41,961 nucleotides of DNA from Arenicella sp. (GTDB lineage: Bacteria > Pseudomonadota > Gammaproteobacteria > Arenicellales > Arenicellaceae), in NCBI GenBank assembly GCA_023301745.1, contig JALZVW010000057.1:1-41961 (forward strand), written 5' to 3'. Position numbers and translations under genes: made by a program. The notes beneath the pieces are model-generated. The model ran no database searches and was not told the DNA's origin. It was given only the letters and a program-made list of their open reading frames with translations. Numbering within the stretch: position 1 is the first letter of the stretch; each line of letters opens with the position of its first letter. Shown in pieces: positions 17,305 through 25,002 of the stretch.

Positions 17305-18084
17305 ATGCTTGACCAAATCACCCCCATCATTGCCACCTACAATGAAGCGCCTAACATTGAGCGTGTGCTAAGCGCTCTAAGCTGGGCCGACGAGGTATTA
17401 GTAATAGACAGCTTTAGCGACGATGCGACCCTCGAGCTATGCGCGAAATTTAACAACGTTCGCGTGATTCAAAACAAATATACCGGCCCAACAGACCAAA
17501 GCAACTTTGGTTTGGCGCAAGACATCCAAACCGAATGGGTGCTGTCAATGGATGCCGATTATGTGCTCACGCCAGCCTTACAAAACGAAATGGCAAAATT
17601 AGCGCCTATTAATAGCGCAGTACAAGGGTTTGAAATAGGCTTTGAATATCTAATCAATGGTCGAGCCCTTAGAGGCTCGTTATACCCACCGCGCACCTGC
17701 TTGTATCGTCGAAAATCGGCGTATTACCGGCAAGATGGACACACACAACGTGTTGTCATCGAAGGGCTCGTTCTGGCTTTAGAGAACAAAATACAGCACG
17801 ACGACCGTAAGCCTTACAGTCGCTGGTTAGCATCTCAACGAAAATACGCATCTCAAGAGGCTCAAAAATTGACTGGTGCCCGCTGGCAAACTCTATCTTG
17901 GCCTGATCGTCTGCGCTATTTGGGAATCGCGCCATTGGCCGTTATTCCTTACACACTACTCATTAAAGGCTTAGTATTTAGCGGCCTTGCTGGGCTTGAA
18001 TACACTTGGCAACGAGTCATTGCCGAAGTGTATTTACAACGAGCAAGAGTGAAACTCAAATTCAAACAACAAGATACTCAGTGA
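17305..18084 (+). CDS. Family 2 glycosyltransferase, LPS-core glucosyltransferase-like (WaaE/KdtX type)
   Basis: This 259-residue protein has ITPIIATYNEAPNIERVLSAL, the donor-site segment WADEVLVIDSFSDDATLE and the metal-binding motif SMDADYVL, a GT-A fold. RGSLYPPRTCLYRRKSAYY and the basic segment RWLASQRKYASQEAQ resemble beta-1,4-glucosyltransferases of LPS inner core (WaaE/KdtX). One hydrophobic stretch near the end (YLGIAPLAVIPYTLLIKGLVFSG, written in full only here as a region of about 23 residues) may bind the membrane. The ATG at 17305 is taken, four bases after the yceF stop; an in-frame ATG at 17266 would overlap yceF by 35 bases. The sugar added cannot be told from sequence. Confidence 0.85.
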   Translation: MLDQITPIIATYNEAPNIERVLSALSWADEVLVIDSFSDDATLELCAKFNNVRVIQNKYTGPTDQSNFGLAQDIQTEWVLSMDADYVLTPALQNEMAKLAPINSAVQGFEIGFEYLINGRALRGSLYPPRTCLYRRKSAYYRQDGHTQRVVIEGLVLALENKIQHDDRKPYSRWLASQRKYASQEAQKLTGARWQTLSWPDRLRYLGIAPLAVIPYTLLIKGLVFSGLAGLEYTWQRVIAEVYLQRARVKLKFKQQDTQ

Positions 18085-18094
18085 ATGCACTGAG
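18077..18094. terminator. Hairpin between convergent glycosyltransferase and sppA genes, possible terminator
   Basis: CTCAGTG (18077-18083) and CACTGAG (18088-18094) form a perfect 7-bp stem with a 4-base loop that includes the end of the glycosyltransferase stop codon. It lies between two convergent genes, where a two-way terminator is expected. T-runs are weak on both sides, so intrinsic termination is only a possibility. Confidence 0.35.
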
Positions 18095-18119
18095 CACAGA
18101 TAAAATCAATTTAGAACAA

Positions 18120-19124
18120 CTATTGTAGCGTCAGTTGCCCATTCAAAACATTGGTCACACTTGAACTAATCGACACGCCTAAGTCTTGTGCAAACTGCTG
18201 AAGAAAATCAGGCTTGAATGAATAATCAACAATCGCCTCGTGGCCAATCACTTCTCGCGCAACATAATCCAAACTACCAAATTCATCAATTAAACCAAGT
18301 TCTCTTGCTTGTTCGCCACTCCAAAACAAGCCGCTGAATAAATCAGGATTATCACTTAGACGATCGCCTCGGCCTGCTTTGACTCGATCAATAAACTGTT
18401 GATGCACAATCGCTAACATTTGCTTTGCATGAGCTTGCTGACTTTCTTTGACTGGCAAAAACGGATCTAAGATAGCCTTGTTGGTTCCAGCGGTTAATGA
18501 TCGACGCTCGACGCCTAACTTCTTTAACGCATCGACGAAGCCAAAGCTGTCCATTCGAACACCAATAGAACCGACAATAGATGACGGGTTAGCAAAAATT
18601 TGGTCGGCGGCCGCGGCGATATAATACCCACCAGAGGCGCACACATCAGACACCACTACATGCAGAGGCTTGTCTGGATACAATGATCGTAAACGTACAA
18701 TTTCAGCATTAATTTCATCCGACTGCACTGGCGATCCGCCAGGGCTATTAATGCGTAAAACAACGCCTTTTGACATCTTAGCTTGGAACGCGCGCCGTAG
18801 ACTGGCATTCAAACTATCGGCTGACACATCACCTTTACCAAGGCTGATCACGCCATTAAGCTCTACTAATCCGGTATGAGGTTGACTGGCGTTCACAGCG
18901 CTACTGCCACTGCCGCTGCCAGCAACTAACATTATGCTTAAAACATAAAGCACGAAGACAACCAGCAAAACGATTTTGAAAACTCGTCGCCACTTACGAT
19001 CTTTCATATAGTCAACGGCCAAGCGCTCCATCACCTCGCTTGAAGTCACCGGCGCACTATGACTGCCTGGTAGGGCCATGTTGTTTTTATTTCGTCCTAA
19101 CATTCTACTATTCCTCACGTTCAT
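18120..19124 (-). CDS. sppA: Signal peptide peptidase SppA (short 36-kDa type)
   Basis: The 334-residue inner-membrane serine protease degrades signal peptides released after secretion. One transmembrane helix (VFKIVLLVVFVLYVLSIML, about residues 48-66) follows a short cytoplasmic N-terminus. The ClpP-like domain has RINSPGGSPVQSDEI and the nucleophile Ser164 in VCASGGYYIAAAAD. Lys216 in GTNKAILDPF is a good candidate for the catalytic base. The single-domain length matches the short SppA of pseudomonads rather than the 67-kDa E. coli form. It is the last gene of rluC-HAD-Rieske-sppA, 58 bases after the Rieske gene. The first of three near-N-terminal Met codons was taken. Confidence 0.92.
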   Translation of the reverse strand: MNVRNSRMLGRNKNNMALPGSHSAPVTSSEVMERLAVDYMKDRKWRRVFKIVLLVVFVLYVLSIMLVAGSGSGSSAVNASQPHTGLVELNGVISLGKGDVSADSLNASLRRAFQAKMSKGVVLRINSPGGSPVQSDEINAEIVRLRSLYPDKPLHVVVSDVCASGGYYIAAAADQIFANPSSIVGSIGVRMDSFGFVDALKKLGVERRSLTAGTNKAILDPFLPVKESQQAHAKQMLAIVHQQFIDRVKAGRGDRLSDNPDLFSGLFWSGEQARELGLIDEFGSLDYVAREVIGHEAIVDYSFKPDFLQQFAQDLGVSISSSVTNVLNGQLTLQ

Positions 19125-19182
19125 CTAATTACTGCGTAAATTTTATCTTGTGCTAGAGCCATACTGGAGCCTCTAACTCAAA

Positions 19183-19575
19183 CTAGACCATTTCTTTTGC
19201 TGCGCCATTGTTGTTTTCGACGACCTTTAAGTCCTCGCTTTGAAGAAATAGCTGATCACCTGACTGAGTTATGGCTAAGGGCTCCAAGCCAACCCCATAA
19301 CACGGGCCACCTTGGCAAGCGCCGGTATCGGGCGCATATTCGGCACCGTGTGTTGCGCAAATAAGGCTTTGACCATCATCACTAAAAAATTCACCGGGCA
19401 TATAGTCTAATTGTACGGCGATATGACCGCACTTATTTAAATAGGCAAAATATTGATAGTCATAGTGAATCACAAATGCCGGCATCACTTCGCCTGCACT
19501 ATTTTCGACATCAAATCGTAAGCCAGCACCGCCCTCTTCCAGACCAGAGGTTGAACCAATTAATTTCTCAGTCAT
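19183..19575 (-). CDS. Small Rieske [2Fe-2S] domain protein
   Basis: The 130-residue protein has the two Rieske ligand pairs: Cys49-x-His51 in KCGHIA and Cys73-xx-His76 in CATHGAEY. It binds a 2Fe-2S cluster by two Cys and two His. GACQGGPCYGVGLEPL follows as in small cytoplasmic Rieske ferredoxins of the NirD/BphF/Rieske-2 type. No signal peptide or partner oxygenase is seen, so its redox partner is unknown. The ATG at 19575 is chosen because it overlaps the upstream HAD stop in the typical ATGACTGA arrangement. The frame also contains upstream Met codons inside that gene, which are less likely. It lies between the HAD gene and sppA. Confidence 0.87.
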   Translation of the reverse strand: MTEKLIGSTSGLEEGGAGLRFDVENSAGEVMPAFVIHYDYQYFAYLNKCGHIAVQLDYMPGEFFSDDGQSLICATHGAEYAPDTGACQGGPCYGVGLEPLAITQSGDQLFLQSEDLKVVENNNGAAKEMV

Positions 19576-20236
19576 ACGCTTTCTCCACTCGGCCATCCAA
19601 CAACCAGGCAATCACTTGTTTAAAGTTCGGTTGCACTGACAAGGCTTTTGAATCAATCAACATTTGCTCAGAATGCACTCCGTAACCAGCACCAAGGCCA
19701 GCGATATTTGCATTCGCGGCCATATCTAAATCAAAGGTCGTATCGCCAACCATAATAGCTTTCTTGGGTTCAATTGCAGTGAAATCAAGTATTTCGTGCA
19801 ACATTTGCGGGTGTGGTTTTGAGCGTGTTTCATCAGCGCAACGCGAGGTGACGAAGTGATGCTTTAAATCCAGAGCGTTGAACGCTCTATCTAATCCAGC
19901 ACGAGACTTACCCGTAGCGACAGCCAAAACAGCACCGGCATCATTGAGGGCTCGCAAACCCTCTTCCACACCGTCAAACAACTTTTGCTCAGTGCTATCA
20001 GCCGTCACAAAATGATGCTTATACGCATCAACCATCGCGCTGATTTCAGCCTCATTGATATTTGGAAAAAGGTGTCGCATCGCTTCGAATAGGCCCAAAC
20101 CAATAATACTCTTGGCTTGCTCTGTGGTGGGCACCGCCAGGCCCACATCCCTAGCCGATGCTTGAATGCAATTGGATATTTTCATCGCCGAATCCATTAT
20201 GGTTCCGTCCCAATCAAAAATAATGAGTTGATACAT
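19568..20236 (-). CDS. HAD-IA family hydrolase downstream of rluC
   Basis: The 222-residue HAD phosphatase-like protein has the nucleophile motif IFDWDGTIMDSA (Asp9 and Asp11), motif II in AVATGKSRAGL, the lysine in RSKPHPQML and the acidic motif in MVGDTTFDLDMA. It resembles phosphoglycolate-phosphatase-like proteins that sit between rluC and sppA in pseudomonads; the substrate is unknown. The tryptophan between the two catalytic aspartates (DWDGT) is typical of this subgroup. It starts three bases after the rluC stop and overlaps the Rieske gene by 8 bases, so translation of the three genes is probably coupled. Confidence 0.88.
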   Translation of the reverse strand: MYQLIIFDWDGTIMDSAMKISNCIQASARDVGLAVPTTEQAKSIIGLGLFEAMRHLFPNINEAEISAMVDAYKHHFVTADSTEQKLFDGVEEGLRALNDAGAVLAVATGKSRAGLDRAFNALDLKHHFVTSRCADETRSKPHPQMLHEILDFTAIEPKKAIMVGDTTFDLDMAANANIAGLGAGYGVHSEQMLIDSKALSVQPNFKQVIAWLLDGRVEKAYD

Positions 20237-20239
20237 TTC

Positions 20240-21601
20240 TTAACTAGCCTCTAAAGATAGCTTATTTAACACTGCTAGCAAGTCAGCTGGCAATGGTGCT
20301 TCTACGGTTGTTGATTTCTCTGTCAACGGATGAAAAAAAGTAAGTTTGGCGGCGTGTAAAAAGAGCCGCGACAACCCCATTGATTTCATACGTTTATTGA
20401 ATTCTTGTTCGCCATACTTCGGATCACCAGCAACCGGGTGATTCTCAGATTGCGCATGCACTCGCACTTGATGTGTGCGACCAGTCAGCAATTTCACCTC
20501 GATCAGCGAGGCGGCGTCAGATACCGACTTAGGCGTCATTATTGAACTCGCGTAGCGGCCATTCGGGTCAACCACAACGTAGCGCTCACCATGGCGCCTA
20601 GAATCGGTATTCAATGCCTTAGTCACACGCCTCTGGCCATGCTGCCAAGGCCCTTTAACCAGGGTCAAGTACCGTTTATCAAGGCGCGGATTCTTAAGAG
20701 AGTTGGTTTTAAAATCATTATGGAGAATCTTCAGCGCACTGGCTTTCTTAGCCAACACTAAGACGCCTGAAGTCTCTCTATCTAAGCGGTGAACCAATTC
20801 AATGTACTTTAAGTCCTGGCGATAGGCACGCAAAGCCTCAATCACTCCAACCGTAATACCGCTGCCTGCATGAACGGCCATGCCACATGGCTTATTGATG
20901 ATAAGCAGCGCATCATCTTCATACAAAACCGCCTTACCAAGAAAACTGTATTTCTGCCCATCGAGACTATCAAGGGTTCTTTCGCTCAGTCGAATCGGTG
21001 GAATTCTTAAAGAGTCACCTTCTTTAAGCCGCGTTGTTTGTTTGACTCGCCCTTTATTAACTCGAATCTCGCCTTTACGAATAATTCGGTATATATGCGT
21101 TTTAGGAACACCTTTAAGGTGGGTAATAAGGAAATTATCTAATCGCTGGCCATCATGGTTTACGTCGATCTCGACAAACGATACCTTAGTTGGAATATTA
21201 GTTGGGATATTTGCCGATGCCTCACTAATACTGCGGCTATCACGATCCTTAAAGATACGGCCACTCTCACTACTCGGAGCCTCTTTGCCTTTACCTAAGC
21301 TTGGCCGTGTTCTCTCGCGACTCGGCTTTGCTACGCCATCAACCTTTCGACGGCGACCCTCGGGCGTGGCACTCACGTCACTGGCGCGCCCTCGAACCAC
21401 GCCTTTTGCGCCTCGCTTAGGTTTCGAGCTCGGTTTTGTTCTTCGACCACCTTTAGGTATCGAACCCGGTCTAACATTTTTTTTGGGATTTATTTTTTTT
21501 GACACAGGAACGCTCTTGGCTGATTGCAGGCGATTATAAAGCAGTTTGATGGCGAACCCAATCGCTAGCAGAACCAATAATTCTGCGCGTTTTTGCTGCA
21601 T
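20240..21601 (-). CDS. rluC: 23S rRNA pseudouridine(955/2504/2580) synthase with long N-terminal extension
   Basis: RluC modifies three uridines of 23S rRNA. The normal protein starts near residue 140 (VSFVEIDVNHDGQRLDNFL), with the S4 domain to about 205 and the catalytic domain after it. The catalytic Asp274 is in VHRLDRETSGVLVLAKK. At 453 residues it exceeds the usual 310-330 by about 135. The extra part begins with a hydrophobic segment (about residues 6-25) and continues as a Lys/Arg/Ser/Gly/Pro-rich stretch. No ATG, GTG or TTG start is evident near the family's normal start, so the extension is probably translated. The gene is divergent from rne, a common pairing, and is followed by the HAD gene. 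Confidence 0.92.
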   Translation of the reverse strand: MQQKRAELLVLLAIGFAIKLLYNRLQSAKSVPVSKKINPKKNVRPGSIPKGGRRTKPSSKPKRGAKGVVRGRASDVSATPEGRRRKVDGVAKPSRERTRPSLGKGKEAPSSESGRIFKDRDSRSISEASANIPTNIPTKVSFVEIDVNHDGQRLDNFLITHLKGVPKTHIYRIIRKGEIRVNKGRVKQTTRLKEGDSLRIPPIRLSERTLDSLDGQKYSFLGKAVLYEDDALLIINKPCGMAVHAGSGITVGVIEALRAYRQDLKYIELVHRLDRETSGVLVLAKKASALKILHNDFKTNSLKNPRLDKRYLTLVKGPWQHGQRRVTKALNTDSRRHGERYVVVDPNGRYASSIMTPKSVSDAASLIEVKLLTGRTHQVRVHAQSENHPVAGDPKYGEQEFNKRMKSMGLSRLFLHAAKLTFFHPLTEKSTTVEAPLPADLLAVLNKLSLEAS

Positions 21602-22233
21602 TGCTAATGCGCTAACATACTGTTAGACTTCGCTATCTGTCCAATTTCAGGGCAGATTTTATTTTAGAATAAACAAAACAATTTCAATAAGTTACGAACT
21701 AAGTTCATCAGTGAGCTGTTTTCGATGACTTTAAGAATACTGCAGACGTTTTTTAGCGCATAAAATGGCAATAAAACGTAGTACCGAAACCGGTTTAAAA
21801 ACGCAGTTGGCTTTGTATGGAATTCTAGCGTTCTAATTTTCTTCTGAAAGGCTCATCTAGCCTAAAGCAGGTTTTAAAACGATAGAATGAAGTGGAAACG
21901 CCACATAAGTGTCTCGCGAGTGTGATTTAAATGTTTTTTTGCATTTAGTAAGCACTAATACCACGAGTTTTAGCAAACCGATAGGGCAACACACGGCCCA
22001 CTCGAGATAACTACGATTTCAACTATTTTATTTATAATTGACGAGCTGCATAACAGGGCAATGTACCTCACCCTGATTTATGAGGCACACCGCTAACGAT
22101 GATGCTGAGTCATTTAAACGTTAGAGCCATATTACGGTTTACACTAAACCAGCTCTGATTACGACCGCCAGCCATGGTTAGCAAACAGCGACTACTCTTA
22201 CATAATAGATTGGGTAGTGACAACGCGATTAAG

Positions 22234-22257
22234 CGCTAACACAAACGCTAACACAAA
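22234..22257. repeat. 12-bp direct repeat, two copies
   Basis: CGCTAACACAAA occurs twice head to tail at 22234-22245 and 22246-22257, in the long gene-free interval upstream of rne. It may be a paired binding site or simple slippage. Confidence 0.7.
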
Positions 22258-22410
22258 AACGATTAGCCTCTTTGAATTAGCCTTCGCAGAAAGAATTAGC
22301 GTGTGATGTGATACTACTGTTTTCAGCTATCGAGAGGTTGTTTTATGACACTCAAAAATTGTTGAAAACTTGTCATATCAGTTTTAAGCCGCAGAATCTG
22401 ATTTAGAACT

Positions 22411-22427
22411 TTGTGTGAAACACACAA
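22411..22427 (+). other. Hairpin in the rne upstream region
   Basis: TTGTGTG (22411-22417) and CACACAA (22421-22427) form a perfect 7-bp stem with an AAA loop. It lies 270 bases upstream of the rne start, within what is probably the rne leader. No U-run follows, so it is not a terminator. Confidence 0.5.
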
Positions 22428-22476
22428 TAAGGTCGATCGGATCTATGATTTTTTAATGACGTTTTAGACCAAGTTT

Positions 22477-22490
22477 ACTTAAGCTTAAGT
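22477..22490. promoter_or_regulatory. 14-bp perfect palindrome upstream of rne, operator candidate
   Basis: ACTTAAGCTTAAGT is identical to its reverse complement over 14 bases with no spacer, as expected for a dimeric regulator site. It lies 210 bases upstream of the rne start. The AT-rich surroundings make a chance palindrome possible. Confidence 0.4.
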
Positions 22491-22699
22491 CGATTGATTT
22501 TATTAATTATTAGACCTGTAGAGCGATTGAGCTCGATAAGTCGTAATAGCGCAATATAGGCCTATAGAGCTTTCTATAAGCTGTTTATTGATACCGCTAA
22601 AAATCGCAATCTTTCTGTACATCCGTTTTCACTCTCGCTTTATATAATTAAGCTAGAAGCTGTTTTTCTTAGAACTGCCAATTAGGCATAGGGGAAAAC

Positions 22700-24877
22700 A
22701 TGAAAAGAATGTTATTTAACGCCACGCACTCTGAAGAGTTACGCGTTGCTATTGTAGATGGTCAAAAATTAGTCGATTTAGACATTGAATCAGCCAGCAC
22801 AGCCTTAAAGAAAGGCAATATTTACAAAGGCAAGATCACTCGTGTCGAACCAAGCTTAGAAGCCGCGTTTGTCGAATACGGTGGTAATCGCCAAGGCTTT
22901 CTGCCGATGAAAGAAGTGTCACGCACTTACTTTCAAAATTACAAATCAGAAACCCCTATTTCACAAGTCAAGATCGCCGACGTTCTTAAAGCCGGGCAAG
23001 AATTATTGGTCCAAGTTGAGAAAGACGAGCGTGGAAATAAAGGCGCCGCCCTCACAACCTTCGTGAGCCTTGCAGGCCGTTACTTGGTATTTATGCCAAA
23101 CAACCCTAAAGGCGGTGGTATTTCACGTCGCATTGAAGGCCAAGAACGTCAAGAGCTTCGTGACGCAATGGCGGAGCTTGAAATTCCTCGAGAGCATGCC
23201 TTGATCGCACGTACCGCCGGCATTGGTAAAACGGCAGAAGAACTGCAGTGGGATTTAGACTACCTACAACGTTTATCGACTGCGATTCATGACGCTTCTG
23301 AAGCACAAGCCGCACCGTTCTTGGTCTACCAAGAAACTAACTTGGTTGTTCGCTCAATTCGCGATTACTTTCGTAGCGATATAGCTGAGATCATTATTGA
23401 TGATAAAGAAATATTTGAGCGTGCGACTCGTTTCATGAATCAAGTTATGCCGCACAATGTCATCAAGCTGAAAATGTATGAGGACACAGTTCCGCTATTC
23501 TCTCGCTATCAAGTAGAGCATCAAATTGAATCGGCTTATGCACGCGAAGTACGTCTAAATGCCGGTGGCGCACTGGTTATCGACCCAACCGAAGCATTGA
23601 CATCAATCGACGTGAACTCGGCGCGCGCAACAAAAGGCAGCGACATCGAAGAAACCGCCTTGCAAACCAATATGGAAGCGGCGGAAGAGATTGCTCGTCA
23701 ATTACGTATTCGAGATTTGGGTGGCTTAGTCGTTATCGACTTTATCGACATGCTTGCAAATAAAAACCAACGCGCGGTCGAACAGTGCTTACAAAAAGCA
23801 CTCAAAGCAGACCGTGCACGAGTACAAGTTGGCCGTATCTCGCGTTTTGGCTTACTAGAAATGTCTCGTCAGCGTTTACGCTCATCGATTAGCGATTCTA
23901 ATTATCATGTATGCCCACGCTGTGAAGGCAATGGCCATATTCGAAGTGTCGGCTCGTCGGCGTTAAGTGTATTACGCATCATCGAAGAAGAAGCTTTAAA
24001 AGAAAATACAGAAGCGATCAATGCGCACCTGCCGATTAAAACAGCGACTTATTTACTGAATGAAAAACGTCACGAAGTGAGTTTATTAGAAAACCGTTTA
24101 GGCACTAACATTACCATCGTACCGACGATTGAGTTGGAAACACCGCACTTTAAAATTCAACGTTTGCGCAGTGAAGATTTGGATGAAATGCCCAATCTCC
24201 CAAGCTATAAAACCGAGATTCAAGAGCCTAAAGAAGATCCTCGTAAGGCCAAGTATCAGAAGAAAAACCAAGCCAGCAATGTTGTCATCGCTCCTAATAC
24301 TGAGCCAGCAGTCGGTATTGAATCAGTGCAGATGGGGAACAAGCCTATTCCAGCACCCAAGCCAGAACCGGTAGCACCAATCAAGGCAGGTATTTTCGTA
24401 AGAATTTGGCGTGCCTTGTTTGGCACTGGTGAGGAAGAACAAAAACCGGTTAACGACAATAAAAAAGGCGGTCAAAAGCCGAATAATAATCGAGCTCGCA
24501 GCAATAACCCACGTGCGGGTAACCGCAATAACAATCGTGGTCGCAACAATAACAACCAACGTGGTGGCAATCGCAATAACAAGCCCAATAGTGCTAATAA
24601 AGATAGCCAACCTAGCGACAGCAGTAATAATCCTCAGAATAACCGAGGTGAGAAGAAAAGCGAAGGTGCTAGTAATGAAGGCGGCAGCAATAACAACCGC
24701 AATCGTAACCGCAATCGTAATCGCAACCGTAATCGCAACCGTTCAAACAACAAGCCTCAAGGTGAGAACGCTAGCGCTGATAGTAAAGGGCCGGAACAAA
24801 AGCAAGGCAACGCTAGCAATGCTCCTAGCGATAAGCCACAAAATGCAAAACCTGTCGAAGCCAATAAATCGGAATAG
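22700..24877 (+). CDS. rne: Ribonuclease E
   Basis: RNase E initiates mRNA decay and processes rRNA and tRNA. It opens with KRMLFNATHSEELRVAIVDG. The S1 RNA-binding domain is at about 36-120 (KGKITRVEPSLEAAFVEYGG). The catalytic magnesium ligands are Asp304 and Asp347 in SIDVNSARAT and VVIDFIDM, and the Zn-link cysteines Cys405 and Cys408 in CPRCEG; these positions fall one residue from E. coli. Residues 564-575 (GIFVRIWRALFG) form an amphipathic helix equal in place to the E. coli membrane-targeting segment. Beyond it the scaffold is only about 150 residues of Asn/Arg-rich low complexity, giving 725 residues against 1061 in E. coli. RNase G is excluded by this tail and by the divergent rluC. 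Confidence 0.97.
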   Translation: MKRMLFNATHSEELRVAIVDGQKLVDLDIESASTALKKGNIYKGKITRVEPSLEAAFVEYGGNRQGFLPMKEVSRTYFQNYKSETPISQVKIADVLKAGQELLVQVEKDERGNKGAALTTFVSLAGRYLVFMPNNPKGGGISRRIEGQERQELRDAMAELEIPREHALIARTAGIGKTAEELQWDLDYLQRLSTAIHDASEAQAAPFLVYQETNLVVRSIRDYFRSDIAEIIIDDKEIFERATRFMNQVMPHNVIKLKMYEDTVPLFSRYQVEHQIESAYAREVRLNAGGALVIDPTEALTSIDVNSARATKGSDIEETALQTNMEAAEEIARQLRIRDLGGLVVIDFIDMLANKNQRAVEQCLQKALKADRARVQVGRISRFGLLEMSRQRLRSSISDSNYHVCPRCEGNGHIRSVGSSALSVLRIIEEEALKENTEAINAHLPIKTATYLLNEKRHEVSLLENRLGTNITIVPTIELETPHFKIQRLRSEDLDEMPNLPSYKTEIQEPKEDPRKAKYQKKNQASNVVIAPNTEPAVGIESVQMGNKPIPAPKPEPVAPIKAGIFVRIWRALFGTGEEEQKPVNDNKKGGQKPNNNRARSNNPRAGNRNNNRGRNNNNQRGGNRNNKPNSANKDSQPSDSSNNPQNNRGEKKSEGASNEGGSNNNRNRNRNRNRNRNRNRSNNKPQGENASADSKGPEQKQGNASNAPSDKPQNAKPVEANKSE
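24695..24742 (+). repeat. In-frame hexanucleotide repeat coding (Asn-Arg)8 in RNase E
   Basis: Eight consecutive 6-base units of the form AAYCGY encode alternating Asn-Arg at residues 666-681 of RNase E. Third-base variation between copies (AACCGC, AATCGT, AATCGC, AACCGT) shows the array is not entirely recent. Slippage by whole units would keep the frame, so the tail length may vary between strains. Confidence 0.9.
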
Positions 24878-24930
24878 CATTAAATACGCTAGCTAAGTTG
24901 CTGTTTTTCTAGGGAGAAACTATAGTATAG

Positions 24931-24968
24931 GCAATGGTCGAGAAAAGTTTACTTGTCTCGACCATTGC
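24931..24968 (+). other. 13-bp-stem hairpin between rne and the asparagine synthetase gene
   Basis: GCAATGGTCGAGA (24931-24943) and TCTCGACCATTGC (24956-24968) are perfect inverted copies with a 12-base loop. It lies 54 bases after the rne stop and 35 bases before the asnB start. The stem is strong, but no T-run follows on either strand. It may act as an RNA stability element protecting the rne mRNA 3' end, a Rho-related or U-less terminator, or a regulator site for asnB. Confidence 0.7.
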
Positions 24969-25002
24969 AACCCTACAAAAATAACCAACCGAATTAGCAA
25001 CT

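Larger units (their letters stand above)
21602..22699 (+). promoter_or_regulatory. 1.1-kb rne upstream region: divergent promoters and probable long rne leader
   Basis: No ORF with coding character exists between the divergent rluC and rne genes. In enterobacteria rne has a 5' leader of over 300 bases whose hairpins let RNase E cleave and limit its own mRNA, and this interval would allow a similar or longer leader. Visible structures include a two-copy 12-bp direct repeat (22234-22257), a stem of TTGTGTG/CACACAA with a 3-base loop (22411-22427) and a 14-bp palindrome (22477-22490). A small hairpin TATAGA/TCTATA with a GCTT loop lies at 22563-22578. A TATAAT at 22643-22648 could be a -10 box but lacks a good -35. 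A strong ribosome site AGGGG (22690-22694) precedes the rne ATG. Confidence 0.6.

Noticed and set aside
20880-21539. 219-codon plus-strand frame opposite rluC
   Set aside because: It is antisense to the rluC N-terminal half, has no ribosome site or recognisable motif, and its Leu/Arg/Ser bias mirrors the rluC codons.
24411-24896. 161-codon alternative frame inside the RNase E tail
   Set aside because: It is a by-product of Asn/Arg codon repeats, which have few stops in the shifted frame; the Ile/Val/Thr-rich product has no domain.
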